Shown piece after piece: positions 1 through 9,427 of a stretch of 64,000 bases of DNA. A program made the translations under genes and the position numbers. Source of the DNA: Verrucomicrobiales bacterium (lineage in GTDB: Bacteria > Verrucomicrobiota > Verrucomicrobiia > Verrucomicrobiales > DEV007); assembly GCA_002726915.1 (NCBI GenBank), contig PBSY01000038.1, positions 62,001-126,000 on the forward strand. Reading direction: 5' to 3'. Below the pieces are notes generated by a model, which searched no databases, was not told the origin of the DNA, and saw only the letters and a program-made list of their open reading frames with translations. Numbering within the stretch: position 1 is the first letter of the stretch; every line of letters begins with the position of its first letter.

Positions 1-91
1 TGATCCAGCTAGGCAGACTGAAACATTTGCCCCACTCTTCGCTGATCTGATTGTTGAAGAGGTCGTCCCGCGGGACAACCTCTTCCACTGA
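1..91 (+). CDS. C-terminal end of an unidentified CDS (partial)
   Basis: A reading frame is open from base 2 to a TGA at 89-91 and would encode the last 29 residues of a rightward gene that starts outside the window. The residues (acidic and hydrophobic, including FADLIVEEVV) look protein-like, but the piece is too short to assign to a family. The stop lies just past a strong palindrome, and the next gene faces it, which fits the end of a transcription unit. The frame could be open by chance. Confidence 0.35.
   Translation, partial: DPARQTETFAPLFADLIVEEVVPRDNLFH
56..85. repeat. Near-perfect palindrome, possible bidirectional terminator
   Basis: Two 15-base arms (56-70 and 71-85) are reverse complements with one mismatch and are centred on CCGCGG. 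In RNA this folds into a long GC-rich hairpin. It sits between the end of the partial rightward frame and the 3' end of the leftward sigma factor gene, where a shared terminator would be expected. Neither side has a clear U-tract, so a protein-binding palindrome is an alternative. Confidence 0.5.
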
Positions 92-116
92 TCACTCGAG
101 AATTTGTTTCGCCGCT

Positions 117-629
117 TTAAAGCTCTATCTCAAGCCGCTCTAGGGACAGGCTCCGGCGCAACGCCTCCATACCATATCGATATCGAGAAGCAGCAGTGTT
201 TGGCGATATCGTCAGGGCCTTGCCAACCTCTTCGAATGTCTGCTCTCCCCAGATCTTTAATGTAATAACCTCGCGGAATTTTTTCGGAATCTTAGAAAGC
301 GCCACCTGCAGTGCTCTCGAGGTGTCATCCTCAGGCAACTCAAACCAGGTTACCATCTCACCTGTTTGACGATGAGATTCGTCTTCACGCCTCCGGCGAC
401 TGTCCGTGCTGCGGGCGAGGTCGATCGCACAACGTTTTATGTTCGTGTAGGCCAAGCTCAATACTTTTTGATCTGGGGCTCCAAGATGGGTCTTCCAGGT
501 TTTCACCAAAGCCACCTGAAGCACATCTTCGGCATCAGCTTCACTGCGGGTCTGCTGACGCGCAAAGAGCATTAGCCGATTTCCGTATTCAGCCAACCAT
601 GTTCGCCATAGTTCAGAGGAATCCTGCAT
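117..629 (-). CDS. ECF-type RNA polymerase sigma-70 family factor
   Basis: This is an alternative sigma factor of the extracytoplasmic-function group, which directs core RNA polymerase to a small regulon. The 170-residue product has an N-terminal sigma region 2 (YGNRLMLFARQQ, then DAEDVLQ and a following helix) and a C-terminal region 4 helix-turn-helix (ITLKIWGEQTFEEVGKAL, then SPNTAASR). It has no zinc-binding anti-sigma domain and no clear anti-sigma gene beside it. I chose the ATG at 629; a GTG at 665 would add 12 residues, and neither start has a convincing ribosome-binding site. Its target promoters cannot be told from this window. Confidence 0.88.
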   Translation of the reverse strand: MQDSSELWRTWLAEYGNRLMLFARQQTRSEADAEDVLQVALVKTWKTHLGAPDQKVLSLAYTNIKRCAIDLARSTDSRRRREDESHRQTGEMVTWFELPEDDTSRALQVALSKIPKKFREVITLKIWGEQTFEEVGKALTISPNTAASRYRYGMEALRRSLSLERLEIEL

Positions 630-731
630 TACTGTAATAGACGTTCGAGATGACCTTTCGTTCACATTTTACACACAAAGTTTAAGTGGTCACTGTTGAA
701 ATTGCCTGACAAGCCCTCCTCTCACCGGCAA

Positions 732-2084
732 CTATTCGGGGAAGTCCGCCTCATATTTTTCGCGAATCTCAAGGAAACGCTCCACCACTTCAGGATGCTC
801 GATTCGAAGATTTGTCGTCTCACCCGGGTCTGATTTCAAGTCAACAAGGAACAACTCCTTGTCTTCTTGACTAAGTTCAGAAATCCCTTCAGGACGAACC
901 GTTTCACGAATATTTCCAAGGATTTTCCAATCTCCTTCTCTCACCGACCACTTTGCATTATTCCCTTTGCCCATTCTCCAGTAAAGCTCTCGATGTGGGG
1001 AAGGCAAATCACCTGATTTCAACAACGATACCAAGGACTTACCATCGACAGGATGGGCGTCGGGAATCTCAGCCCCTGCCAACTCCGCCAGGGTTGGATA
1101 CCAGTCAATACCACAGGCCAACTGATCTCTCACTTCACCTTCAGGCAATCCTGCTGGCCAACTGGCGATCGAAGGAACTCGAAGCCCACCTTCCCACAAG
1201 GTCCCCTTATGTCCTCGATACGGACCGGCGGAACCGCCACCGCTGAAAGTACGCTCTTCAACCGAATGGCCGTGATCCGACTGAAAAATGACAAGTGTGT
1301 TTTCTCTCAGTCCTTTTTCTTCTAAATGACTTAGCAACTCGCCGATCAGGTCATCCGTTGAGGACATGAATGCGGCATACATGTTTCGTGGAGATGGGAG
1401 ATCCTTGTAATACTCGCGCCACCTCTCGGTTCCCTGCAGTGGATAGTGTGGCCAGTTAATCGCCCAATAAACAAAAAAGGGACCTTTTTCATTGCGATCA
1501 ATGAAGCCACGCAACTCGTCCATCATACCCGTCCCAAAAAACTTTCCATCCTCCCAGATTTCCTCACCGTTGCGCCACAGGTCATGCCGATTCGGACCAT
1601 TCCAATAAAAGAAATGGGAATAGTTGTCAATGCAGCCACCCATATGTCCATAGGAGTAGTCAAAGCCCTGGGCATTGGGCATTGTTTCCGGCGTGTAACC
1701 TAAGTGCCATTTACCGATATGTCCGGTAGCATAACCCACCCCTTTAAGCATCTCAGCTATCGTCACTTTTTCGGTCGGCATACCAGCTACACCCTGGGCT
1801 GAAGAAACGTTTCCAGGAACGCCTGCGCGGGCCGGAAACTGTCCTGTCAGGAGCCCGGCACGCGACGCCGAACAGATCCCCGAAGGCGCCATCATCTGAG
1901 TGAAGCGAACACCAGTCTCTGCCAGCAGGTCAATATGAGGCGTCACGAGATCCTTCGAGCCGTAACAATTCGCATCAACAGATCCTTGGTCGTCCGTATA
2001 AATGATGATCACATTGGGCGGCACCGTTTCTGCATTAAGGAAACTTGCAGCAATGAAAAATAACGCACCCAGAACCTTGCCCAT
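732..2084 (-). CDS. Secreted arylsulfatase-type sulfatase (Cys-type, CSASR motif)
   Basis: A formylglycine-dependent sulfatase of 450 residues that hydrolyses sulfate esters. Residues 1-18 form a signal peptide, so the enzyme acts in the periplasm or outside. The calcium-site aspartates are at 31-32 (YTDDQG). The nucleophile motif C71-S-A-S-R75 has Ala where most family members have Pro, which is allowed in the C-x-[PA]-x-R consensus. GKWHLG and later HRELYWRMGKGN are further family blocks. Cys71 needs oxidation by a formylglycine-generating enzyme, and none is in this window. The substrate, probably a sulfated glycan, is unknown. The gene diverges from ribD across 130 bp. Confidence 0.93.
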   Translation of the reverse strand: MGKVLGALFFIAASFLNAETVPPNVIIIYTDDQGSVDANCYGSKDLVTPHIDLLAETGVRFTQMMAPSGICSASRAGLLTGQFPARAGVPGNVSSAQGVAGMPTEKVTIAEMLKGVGYATGHIGKWHLGYTPETMPNAQGFDYSYGHMGGCIDNYSHFFYWNGPNRHDLWRNGEEIWEDGKFFGTGMMDELRGFIDRNEKGPFFVYWAINWPHYPLQGTERWREYYKDLPSPRNMYAAFMSSTDDLIGELLSHLEEKGLRENTLVIFQSDHGHSVEERTFSGGGSAGPYRGHKGTLWEGGLRVPSIASWPAGLPEGEVRDQLACGIDWYPTLAELAGAEIPDAHPVDGKSLVSLLKSGDLPSPHRELYWRMGKGNNAKWSVREGDWKILGNIRETVRPEGISELSQEDKELFLVDLKSDPGETTNLRIEHPEVVERFLEIREKYEADFPE

Positions 2085-2214
2085 GGTTTAACCCTACCCG
2101 CTTCCGCTCTACCTCACAATGGCATGACCAAGTATCTTCTAAATCCATTCGTTACCGAAGAAATGCGAGCATTTTTCGTTTCCTCCCCTTCCGCTCTGAC
2201 CTAACTTAAATCGG

Positions 2215-3252
2215 ATGCCTACCCAAACTGCTGATGACGAACGCTTCATGCGCGAAGCAATTACCGAGGGAGAAAAGGGACTTGGTCTCACCAGCCCCAA
2301 CCCGCCGGTCGGCGCCATTATCATTCAGGACGGTGAGATCATTGGAAGGGGCCACCACCGTAAAGCCGGTGGCCCGCACGCAGAGGTCAACGCCATAGTC
2401 GACGCCGCCGACACTGAAGGTTCTACCATTTACGTGACCTTGGAACCTTGTTCGACTCATGGCCAAACACCTCCCTGCGTAGAAGCCATCAAGAATGCCG
2501 GCATCAAACGCGTCGTCGTAGGAGCCACTGACCCAAACCCTGAACACGTCGGCGCTGGCTTCCAACAGCTCCGCGACGCAGGAATTGAGGTCACCTCAGG
2601 CCTACTTGAAGAAGAAGCAAATCACCTTATTCGATTTTTCACCAAGCGCATTACCACCGGACTGCCCTGGGTCATCGCAAAAACCGCCACGACCCTCGAC
2701 GGACGCACCTCTCTAAATTCCAGTGAAAGCCAATGGATCTCCAGCGAGGAGTCGCGTGAGGATGTGCAAAACTGGCGGCAGCAATGCGATGCCATTCTGA
2801 TAGGAGGTGAAACCTTCCGACGTGATAATCCCTCCCTTACGCTTCGAGGCCGCTACGCTGAAGAAGGCAGACAACCGCTGAGGGTTGTCTTAACATCTAG
2901 TGAAGACATTCCTTCTGAGCATCACCTGTTCACGGATGAACATGCAGCGCTCACCCGGATCCACCAGGGATTCACCTTCCAAGAATCTTTAGAAACACTT
3001 GCTAACGAAGGCGTCAGCGCTGTCCTGCTTGAGTCTGGTGGTCGTCTGTTAGCTCACGCATTGAAACTCGGTTTTGTTGATGAGATAGTGCTCTACCTCG
3101 CACCACGACTAGGAGGAGGAGATACGTCATTGATCCCTTCGCCCGACCTCGGCGTTCATCTGGAAAATATGCAGGTCGATTTTATAGGGCCAGACATCCG
3201 CATTGTCAGTCGGGTAAAATCTTCCGAGCAGTCTCATCAATCTCTGGGTTAA
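2215..3252 (+). CDS. ribD: Riboflavin biosynthesis bifunctional deaminase/reductase RibD
   Basis: This enzyme carries out the second and third steps of riboflavin synthesis: deamination of the diaminohydroxypyrimidine ribosyl phosphate, then NADPH-dependent reduction of the ribosyl side chain. The N-terminal cytidine-deaminase-like domain shows the zinc ligands H55-A-E57, C79 and C88 (EPCSTHGQTPPC). The C-terminal reductase domain begins near residue 155 (AKTATTLDGRTSL) and contains ILIGGETFRRDNP. Its 345 residues are a normal length. No FMN riboswitch pattern was recognised in the 130 bp upstream, and the other rib genes are not nearby. Confidence 0.96.
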   Translation: MPTQTADDERFMREAITEGEKGLGLTSPNPPVGAIIIQDGEIIGRGHHRKAGGPHAEVNAIVDAADTEGSTIYVTLEPCSTHGQTPPCVEAIKNAGIKRVVVGATDPNPEHVGAGFQQLRDAGIEVTSGLLEEEANHLIRFFTKRITTGLPWVIAKTATTLDGRTSLNSSESQWISSEESREDVQNWRQQCDAILIGGETFRRDNPSLTLRGRYAEEGRQPLRVVLTSSEDIPSEHHLFTDEHAALTRIHQGFTFQESLETLANEGVSAVLLESGGRLLAHALKLGFVDEIVLYLAPRLGGGDTSLIPSPDLGVHLENMQVDFIGPDIRIVSRVKSSEQSHQSLG

Positions 3253-3309
3253 CTTTGGTAGCTATGTTGATTTAAATCTCTTTCCCTCCGCCGCACGGGC
3301 GACTGGTGA

Positions 3310-4152
3310 CTAAGGCTTTGCGGGCCATTCATCAGAGACGACAAAGACCCTCTCAATCTCGGACCCATCCTCATCTTTCAAACTCAAAAGCAGCGGATGG
3401 CGGCGCTTTTCAAAGTGCTCCTGCACTGCCCGCACTGCGGTTGCGGGAGATTTAGAATATGGGATCCCGGAAAGCCAAAAAGGCTTTTCCAAAAGACTTG
3501 CTCCGCAGATTCCCGGAACCGTTTCAATCCAACCTACCTCGGATTCGTGGACCCAGCGGCCGCGGCGATGCCCCGGATTCAATCCTTCGGGATAGACGAT
3601 CATATCCTCAATTATGGGAGGATAGAAGATCATACCTTTCATCATAATTTCGCTACAAGTCACTTCAGAGAACTGCTCGCGCCCCAAGGGTAATTGATGT
3701 TGGAAGAACCGGTCCCGCTTACGCTCAAACGTGTCAGCAGAGTTTGGGCCCACAAGGTGACTTCCTGTATCATTTTCCTCGGGACAGTAGAGGTAAAACT
3801 TCAACGCTACTTCGAGGTGGTGAAAGACCGATCCGATTCGATAGAGAAAATCAAGTTCTCCCACCGTCTTATTGCCCTCATGAATCTGAACGCTTCGCTT
3901 GATCTCATCAGGAGAGACTAATGACTCTAACCAAACATTAACCAATGCCTCAGCATAGTAGCCGACGCGATAGGCAGCTTTACTCCCCAAGAATTCCTCC
4001 ACCGGGTTAAAATCGAGTTTCGAATGATCCCAAGGCTCACTTGTCCCCTTGACTTCCGGGTCCATCAATAATGACGGGCAGGACATGAGCCACGAAAAGT
4101 CACGCCGATACTGTGCGAGATCAGGAAAAGTTGCTCCTCGCAAACCTGCCAT
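3310..4152 (-). CDS. DUF1853 family protein
   Basis: A cytoplasmic protein of 280 residues matching the DUF1853 family by its core GELDFLY...HLEVALKFYLY block (about residues 98-121). The acidic residues D101 and E114 with K118 are spaced roughly like a PD-(D/E)XK nuclease active site, so a nuclease-like fold is possible; that is an inference. There is no signal peptide or membrane segment. It follows the TPR gene by 9 bp on the same strand, so the two are probably cotranscribed. The function is unknown. Confidence 0.75.
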   Translation of the reverse strand: MAGLRGATFPDLAQYRRDFSWLMSCPSLLMDPEVKGTSEPWDHSKLDFNPVEEFLGSKAAYRVGYYAEALVNVWLESLVSPDEIKRSVQIHEGNKTVGELDFLYRIGSVFHHLEVALKFYLYCPEENDTGSHLVGPNSADTFERKRDRFFQHQLPLGREQFSEVTCSEIMMKGMIFYPPIIEDMIVYPEGLNPGHRRGRWVHESEVGWIETVPGICGASLLEKPFWLSGIPYSKSPATAVRAVQEHFEKRRHPLLLSLKDEDGSEIERVFVVSDEWPAKP

Positions 4153-4161
4153 AAGATTTAT

Positions 4162-6039
4162 TCAGGCAGCGGGCTGAACTGGCTTTGAAACCTCGGGCGT
4201 TGAAGACTTTACCGGAGCAGCCTCTTTGATGGGTGCTTCCAACTTCTCGTCACCGGAGTTTTTGACTTCTTCCAAGTTGCTCGAATACTCCGGATTCTCC
4301 GGGTCAAGTTCGACTGCCTTACCCAAATACTCGAGTGCCTTCTCCCGTTCGCCAAGCTTGTAAAATACTTGGCCAATATGGTCGAAAATCTCAGCCTCGT
4401 CCTTACCTGGTTCTCCCATAAGTTCCTCAGCACGGAGTAATTCATCTCGCGCTTTCTCGAAGTCGCCTTTTTTGAAGTAAAACCAGCCAAGACTGTCTGC
4501 GATAGCTTCGCTCTCTGGATCGAGGTCGGCCGCTGTCTTGATCAACTCACCAGCTTCGTCGACATTCATGTCGTTCTCTATCCACATATACCCGAGGTAG
4601 TTGTAAGTCGTTGCAGTGAACTGCTGAACCTCCTTGTCAGGGTTCAACTTGGAAAGTAATTCGATCGTTTTCTGGAACAACTTCTCCGCTCTCTTTATGT
4701 TGCCCTTTCGCTCAGTAGCCGCAGCGAACCGGAAATAAAAAGATTCGTTAAACATTTCCGGCTTACTTTCTTCTCCAAGCTTCAATGCTTTTTCGAACTG
4801 CTTTACGGCCTCGCCCCACTGTTCTTCAAAGGAATACGGATAGGTCAGCAAGAGTGGGAAATCGGGGGACTCCGGAAAAAGATAGGCCGCTTCCTTGATA
4901 AAATCGATAGCCGCCTCACTTTGCCGCTCCTCGATCATGACACCGGCAACCGCTTTGTATTCATCAACTGTTCCTTTTGCGATCGCGAGAGCTTTCTGAA
5001 AATACGGCACCGCCACTGCGTAATCGCGACGCTGGATATAGATCGCTGCGATCTGCCGAAGGATCGTCGCGTTCTGGGTATCGATCTCAGCGATACCTAG
5101 CAACGTTTCGAGCAATTTCTCTTCGTCACCCATCGCCGCATAAACTCGGGCGAGTTTCTCGCGAGTGACCAATTGGTCAGGATTACTGGCGATCACCGTC
5201 TCGTAGGCCTCAACTGCACCCGGAAATTGGCGCGTCGCATGATAAAAATCTCCAACCGTTTCGATGACCTCCCAGTCTTCGCCGGCAAGAGAAATTGCTT
5301 TGGCATATATCTGATTGACCAACTCCGAGTCTTTTGACGGGCCGTTAGGTCTTACCGCCCATGAGCGCCCAACAATTTTCCCAATCCCGAGCCAGTATTG
5401 AGGATCCTTATTGTTACGGGCTGCCGCCCGCTCCATAACAAGCTTGGCGTCGTCGCGTCGATTCTCAGCAATAAGGAGCCGCACCAAATGCTCGTAGACG
5501 GCAGGCTCATCAGGAAACCTCTGAGCCGCTGCTTCTATAATCTCTAATGCCCGCGCGCGACCCTTTGGGTCGTTCCCTTGGTAAGTTGCTAGATATTCGG
5601 AAAGCGCGATGTGAGAAAAGGGAATCTCAGGATTCGCGCTTAGATTTTTTTTTAGGAGTTGCACCGCCTCCTCGTTATTGCCCGATCTGGCCAACAGGTA
5701 AGCCGTCTTGCGAGCAAGGAAATACTGGCCAGGCTGTGAATCCAGAACCCTTTTGTAGGATTTGATTGCTTCGGAAATTCGGCCGTTTGACTCAAAAAGA
5801 TGCCCCCGTGAGTAGTGAGCCAAAGCCTGGCTCTTTTTCCTGCCTTCCTCCGAAAGGAGTAAAGCCTCGTCCGGTTCGAAATATTGATCAATGTAGACCT
5901 CGGCAAAATCTTCCAATTCTAGATTCTCTTGGCCCTCTAGATTTCCCGGCGGCGTTAGGGAGAAAAGAATAAGAACAGGGTACAAAACAAGGCAGCGGTG
6001 TGCACCTAAAGAGGGGTGACAACGCTGCTTCGCTTTCAT
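4162..6039 (-). CDS. Exported tetratricopeptide-repeat protein
   Basis: A 625-residue protein built almost entirely of TPR units, about 15 by eye. Clear ones include EIFDHIGQVFYKLGEREKAL followed by EYLGKAVELDPENPEY near the C terminus. An N-terminal hydrophobic stretch after a basic start (about residues 18-33) suggests export to the periplasm. The tail is rich in Pro, Ala, Glu and Lys. TPR arrays are protein-binding scaffolds; the partner is not indicated. The gene lies 16 bp downstream of the mS38-like gene and 9 bp upstream of the DUF1853 gene. Confidence 0.85.
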   Translation of the reverse strand: MKAKQRCHPSLGAHRCLVLYPVLILFSLTPPGNLEGQENLELEDFAEVYIDQYFEPDEALLLSEEGRKKSQALAHYSRGHLFESNGRISEAIKSYKRVLDSQPGQYFLARKTAYLLARSGNNEEAVQLLKKNLSANPEIPFSHIALSEYLATYQGNDPKGRARALEIIEAAAQRFPDEPAVYEHLVRLLIAENRRDDAKLVMERAAARNNKDPQYWLGIGKIVGRSWAVRPNGPSKDSELVNQIYAKAISLAGEDWEVIETVGDFYHATRQFPGAVEAYETVIASNPDQLVTREKLARVYAAMGDEEKLLETLLGIAEIDTQNATILRQIAAIYIQRRDYAVAVPYFQKALAIAKGTVDEYKAVAGVMIEERQSEAAIDFIKEAAYLFPESPDFPLLLTYPYSFEEQWGEAVKQFEKALKLGEESKPEMFNESFYFRFAAATERKGNIKRAEKLFQKTIELLSKLNPDKEVQQFTATTYNYLGYMWIENDMNVDEAGELIKTAADLDPESEAIADSLGWFYFKKGDFEKARDELLRAEELMGEPGKDEAEIFDHIGQVFYKLGEREKALEYLGKAVELDPENPEYSSNLEEVKNSGDEKLEAPIKEAAPVKSSTPEVSKPVQPAA

Positions 6040-6055
6040 GCGTCAAGATCAACGA

Positions 6056-6160
6056 CTAGCTCTTGTAACGCAAACGCTTCTTATGGCGGTTAGCCTTCAT
6101 GCGCTTACGTCGCTTGTGCTTATTGATCTTGGTTTTCCGCTTTTTCTTAAGGGATCCCAT
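6056..6160 (-). CDS. AURKAIP1/COX24 (mS38-like) small basic ribosomal-type protein
   Basis: A 34-residue, extremely basic protein read from ATG at 6160 to TAG at 6058-6056. It starts MGSLKKKRKTKINKHKRRKR and goes on with MKANRHKKRLRYKS. The KxNKHKRRKRxKxNRHKKR pattern is that of the AURKAIP1/COX24 domain, known in bacteria as a tiny ribosome-associated protein and in mitochondria as small-subunit protein mS38. It very likely binds the decoding region of 16S rRNA. It is short enough to be missed by standard gene callers. It lies between hisG and the TPR gene on the same strand. Confidence 0.85.
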   Translation of the reverse strand: MGSLKKKRKTKINKHKRRKRMKANRHKKRLRYKS

Positions 6161-6180
6161 ATCAAAAATTTCAGTGTTCA

Positions 6181-6215
6181 GCCCGCTCTCCGAATTAGCC
6201 CGGAACTTAGCGGGC
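6181..6215 (-). promoter_or_regulatory. Structured leader hairpin before the mS38-like gene
   Basis: Seven-base arms 6181-6187 and 6209-6215 are perfectly complementary (GCCCGCT/AGCGGGC). Inside them a second 4-bp stem pairs TCCG at 6189-6192 with CGGA at 6201-6204. The hairpin ends about 20 nt upstream of the start codon and is not followed by a U-tract on the minus strand, so it is a poor terminator for hisG. It could be a translational control element, as in many ribosomal-protein mRNAs; this is an inference. Confidence 0.4.
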
Positions 6216-6227
6216 CGCGACCATCGG

Positions 6228-7115
6228 TCATCCAATGACTTTATTCAAGGGGTATTCGATGATTCCTTCCGCACCGAGCTCTTTCAGTTGGGGGATCATC
6301 TCACGAGCCTGCCGTTCCGTGAGCACCACTTCGAGGGCCACCCAACCATCCTGAGCCAATCGTGAAACCGTCGGCTTTCGCAATGAAGGCAGCTTTTCAA
6401 GCACCGCCTCCCGCTTGTCATCAGGTAGGTTCATCTTCAAACCAACCATATCGCGGGCGGTCAAAGCTCCCTGAAGGAGAACTGCCATGCGCTCGATCTT
6501 CTCACGCTTCCAAGGATCTTCCCAAGATTCCTTCTTCGCCACAAACTGAGGATAACTTTGCATCAGCTCGTCCACTATTCTTAAGTTATTGGCTCTAAGT
6601 GAGTTACCGGTTTCCGTAATGTCCACGATAGCGTCGACCAATTCGGGCACCTTAACTTCGGTGGCGCCCCAGCTGAATTCAACCTCAGCATTCACTCCAT
6701 TTTCCTCGAGATATTTCTCCACGATACCGATGGCCTCGGCCGCAATGCGTTTACCTTCTAGGTCTTTGACTGTTTTGATCGGGGAATCATTTGGCACTAC
6801 AAGCACCCAGCGGGTCGGATTGGAGGTCGCACGGCTGTAGGGCAAATCACATACCACATGGACATCAGCTCCGTTTTCCGCGATCCAGTCCTTTCCCGTG
6901 ATACCACAGTCTAGGAATCCATGGTCAGTGTAGCGGCCGATTTCCTGCGCCCGGATCAAGCGGACTTGAAGCTCTGGGTCGTCGATAGACGGTCGGTAGG
7001 AGCGGGAGGCTCCAGTGATGTTATATCCTGCCTTCTCGAACAGATCGAGCGTAGGCTCGAAGAGGCTGCCCTTCGGTAAGCCGATTTTGAGGATCTGATT
7101 TGTGTCTTTAGCCAT
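6228..7115 (-). CDS. hisG: ATP phosphoribosyltransferase HisG (long form)
   Basis: Catalyses the first step of histidine synthesis, joining ATP and PRPP to give phosphoribosyl-ATP. The N-terminal catalytic part shows [26 protein letters not shown] and [10 protein letters not shown]-like blocks (here [12 protein letters not shown]). The C-terminal 75 residues ([15 protein letters not shown] to the end) match the ACT-like histidine-feedback domain of the long form, so HisZ is not needed. I chose the ATG at 7115 (MAKDTNQ; 295 residues); an upstream in-frame start at 7157 adds an unlikely 14-residue extension. No other his genes are in the window. Confidence 0.96.
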   Translation of the reverse strand: MAKDTNQILKIGLPKGSLFEPTLDLFEKAGYNITGASRSYRPSIDDPELQVRLIRAQEIGRYTDHGFLDCGITGKDWIAENGADVHVVCDLPYSRATSNPTRWVLVVPNDSPIKTVKDLEGKRIAAEAIGIVEKYLEENGVNAEVEFSWGATEVKVPELVDAIVDITETGNSLRANNLRIVDELMQSYPQFVAKKESWEDPWKREKIERMAVLLQGALTARDMVGLKMNLPDDKREAVLEKLPSLRKPTVSRLAQDGWVALEVVLTERQAREMIPQLKELGAEGIIEYPLNKVIG

Positions 7116-7286
7116 GTTTGCCGCTACATTGCCGCGAAATGCCCGTCTGTCCAGCACCGGTCATATGAGATTTCCCGATACAAGTGACGGAAGTTTTGCT
7201 CGTTTCTCCCGCAATGACCACTTGATTCAGTATCCAGATGCGCCAAAAGTGGACGCCCTTAAGAAATAGGAACCGAGAGAGAAAAT

Positions 7287-9275
7287 ATGAGCGAACTCAA
7301 CAAAGAAGCCCTGTCCCAAGCCGCTACCGAAGCCCGAGGGCTCGCCATCGACGGCGTTCACGCCTGCAGCTCAGGCCACCTCGGTCTACCGCTTGGTGCT
7401 GCCGACATTGGTGCCGTTCTCTACGGCCACGCCCTTCGCTACAATCCTGAAGCCCCCAAATGGCTTAATCGCGACCGCTTCATACTCTCTGCGGGACACG
7501 GATCGATGTTTCTTTACAGCTGGCTGCACCTTTCCGGCTACGATCTTTCACTCAACGAGGTGAAGAACTTCCGCCAACTCCACAGTAAGACCCCAGGGCA
7601 CCCGGAATTCGACGAAACTGATGGTGTTGAGGCTACGACCGGTCCCCTCGGCCAAGGAATCGCCAATGCGGTTGGCTATGCGCTCTCTGCCAAGATGGCG
7701 GCTGCGAAGTACAATACTGCCGACCATACCATCTTTGACCAACGCATTTTTGCTCTCGCTGGGGACGGCTGTCTCCAAGAGGGCGTCGCGTCCGAAGCTA
7801 TTGCCTTTGCCGGTCATAACAGACTGGATAACCTTGTCCTCATTTACGATTCCAACGATGTCACTCTCGACGCTATGGCTGATTTGACGCAGAGTTATGA
7901 CGCCTGCGCCCGCTTCGAAGCGTTCGGCTGGGACGCCGTCAAAGTCGATGGTCACGATCTCGATGCCATAGCCGAGGCCATTGCTGATGCCAAGGCCAGC
8001 AACAACGGCAAGCCAACGCTAATCGAAGCCAAGACCACCATTGGTAAGGGAATCCCGGAGGTTGAAGGCACCGCTGCCGGTCACGGTGAAGGCGGAGCCA
8101 AATTCGCCGAAAGTGCTCGCGCCGCTCTTGGACTTCCCGAAGAAACCTTCTTCGTTTCCGAAGGCACCAAGTTATTCTTCGCCGACCACAAAGCCGCTCT
8201 CGAAGCTGAATATGTTAACTGGGAAGCCACCTACACTGACTGGAAAACCGCGAACCCTGAGTTGGCTTCAGAACTTGAGAACAGTGTTGCCGGAAACACT
8301 CCCGAGAACCTGCTCGACCTCATCCCGGAGTTCGATGCCGATTACAAAAACGCCACCCGTGCCGCCGGAGGCGAAGTAATTCAGGCCGTGGCCAAGGCAA
8401 TACCTAACCTAATTACCGGCTCGGCTGACCTCTTCGGCTCCACCAAGAACTATATCAAGGACGCCGGCGACTTCGGTAAAGACGACTTCGCTGGAAAGAA
8501 CGTCTGGTACGGAATTCGCGAGCACGCCATGGGCGCAATCTGCAATGGTATCGCTTATGATGGACTCTTTTTGGCTACCGGCGCCACCTTCGCCGTCTTT
8601 GCTGATTACCTTCGCCCCTCCATCCGACTCGCTGGTTTGGCAAATCTCCAGGTAGGATATATCCTCACGCACGACTCTGTCGGAGTGGGTGAAGACGGCC
8701 CGACCCACCAGCCGGTTGAAACTGTGAGCGGTCTCCGCGTGATTCCAAACCTGGACGTGATTCGACCCGGTGATCCGGAGGAAACTGCCGGTGCTTTCGC
8801 CGCCTTTGCCGAGCGCAAGGACGGACCTACCGCTCTGTTCCTTACGCGACAGGGCGTGGCGACTCTCAACGAAGTTCCCGCCAAGACTAGGCGCGAAGGG
8901 GTCCTCAAGGGCGGCTATGTTGCCAAGCAGGAAAAGGACGATCTCACTACGATCCTCATTGCAACTGGTTCCGAACTTCAGCACGCCATGGACGCGGCGG
9001 AGAAACTCGGCAACGGTGTTCGCGTCGTGTCAATGCCCTGCATGGAACGCTTCGATCGTCAGTCTAACGACTACAAAGAATCAGTTCTTCCAGCAGCCTG
9101 CACCAAGCGGGTTGCCATCGAAGCCGGTGTTTCTGACCCATGGTGGAAATACGTCGGCACTGCAGGAGCTGTCATTGGCATCGACTGCTTCGGCATCAGC
9201 GCTCCAGGCGCCACAGTCATGAGCGAGCTCGGCATAACACCAGAAAATCTCGTCGAAGTAGCTAACAATCTTTAA
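7287..9275 (+). CDS. tkt: Transketolase
   Basis: A thiamine-diphosphate enzyme of the non-oxidative pentose phosphate pathway that moves two-carbon units between sugar phosphates. The 662-residue protein has the usual three domains. An N-terminal ThDP domain carries [18 protein letters not shown] and [14 protein letters not shown] middle domain carries [19 protein letters not shown], with the cofactor-activating glutamate in REHAM, and [14 protein letters not shown]. The C-terminal domain has [11 protein letters not shown]. An AGAGAG-type purine-rich stretch lies just before the ATG. The gene diverges from hisG and is followed by a strong hairpin at 9333-9358. Confidence 0.97.
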   Translation: MSELNKEALSQAATEARGLAIDGVHACSSGHLGLPLGAADIGAVLYGHALRYNPEAPKWLNRDRFILSAGHGSMFLYSWLHLSGYDLSLNEVKNFRQLHSKTPGHPEFDETDGVEATTGPLGQGIANAVGYALSAKMAAAKYNTADHTIFDQRIFALAGDGCLQEGVASEAIAFAGHNRLDNLVLIYDSNDVTLDAMADLTQSYDACARFEAFGWDAVKVDGHDLDAIAEAIADAKASNNGKPTLIEAKTTIGKGIPEVEGTAAGHGEGGAKFAESARAALGLPEETFFVSEGTKLFFADHKAALEAEYVNWEATYTDWKTANPELASELENSVAGNTPENLLDLIPEFDADYKNATRAAGGEVIQAVAKAIPNLITGSADLFGSTKNYIKDAGDFGKDDFAGKNVWYGIREHAMGAICNGIAYDGLFLATGATFAVFADYLRPSIRLAGLANLQVGYILTHDSVGVGEDGPTHQPVETVSGLRVIPNLDVIRPGDPEETAGAFAAFAERKDGPTALFLTRQGVATLNEVPAKTRREGVLKGGYVAKQEKDDLTTILIATGSELQHAMDAAEKLGNGVRVVSMPCMERFDRQSNDYKESVLPAACTKRVAIEAGVSDPWWKYVGTAGAVIGIDCFGISAPGATVMSELGITPENLVEVANNL

Positions 9276-9332
9276 GCCTCAACCGTATAAACTTTGACTT
9301 AACTGGGGTCCTCCTCCTTTTAGGTCACTTCA

Positions 9333-9358
9333 AAGGCGGGACCGGAAGGTCCCGCCTT
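9333..9358 (+). terminator. Intrinsic terminator-like hairpin after tkt
   Basis: A perfect 11-bp GC-rich stem (9333-9343 with 9348-9358, GGAA loop) lies 58 bp past the tkt stop. It is followed by a T-rich but interrupted tract (attcattt). Its position between tkt and the next rightward gene fits transcription termination. Confidence 0.7.
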
Positions 9359-9427
9359 ATTCATTTCTCCAGAAAAGCCGTGATCAGAAGGTGGATCTTT
9401 CGCAGGCTTTTGGTTATCCTTCCGGCC

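Noticed and set aside
2085-2214. FMN riboswitch upstream of ribD
   Set aside because: The gap is only 130 bp and I see none of the conserved RFN-element blocks.
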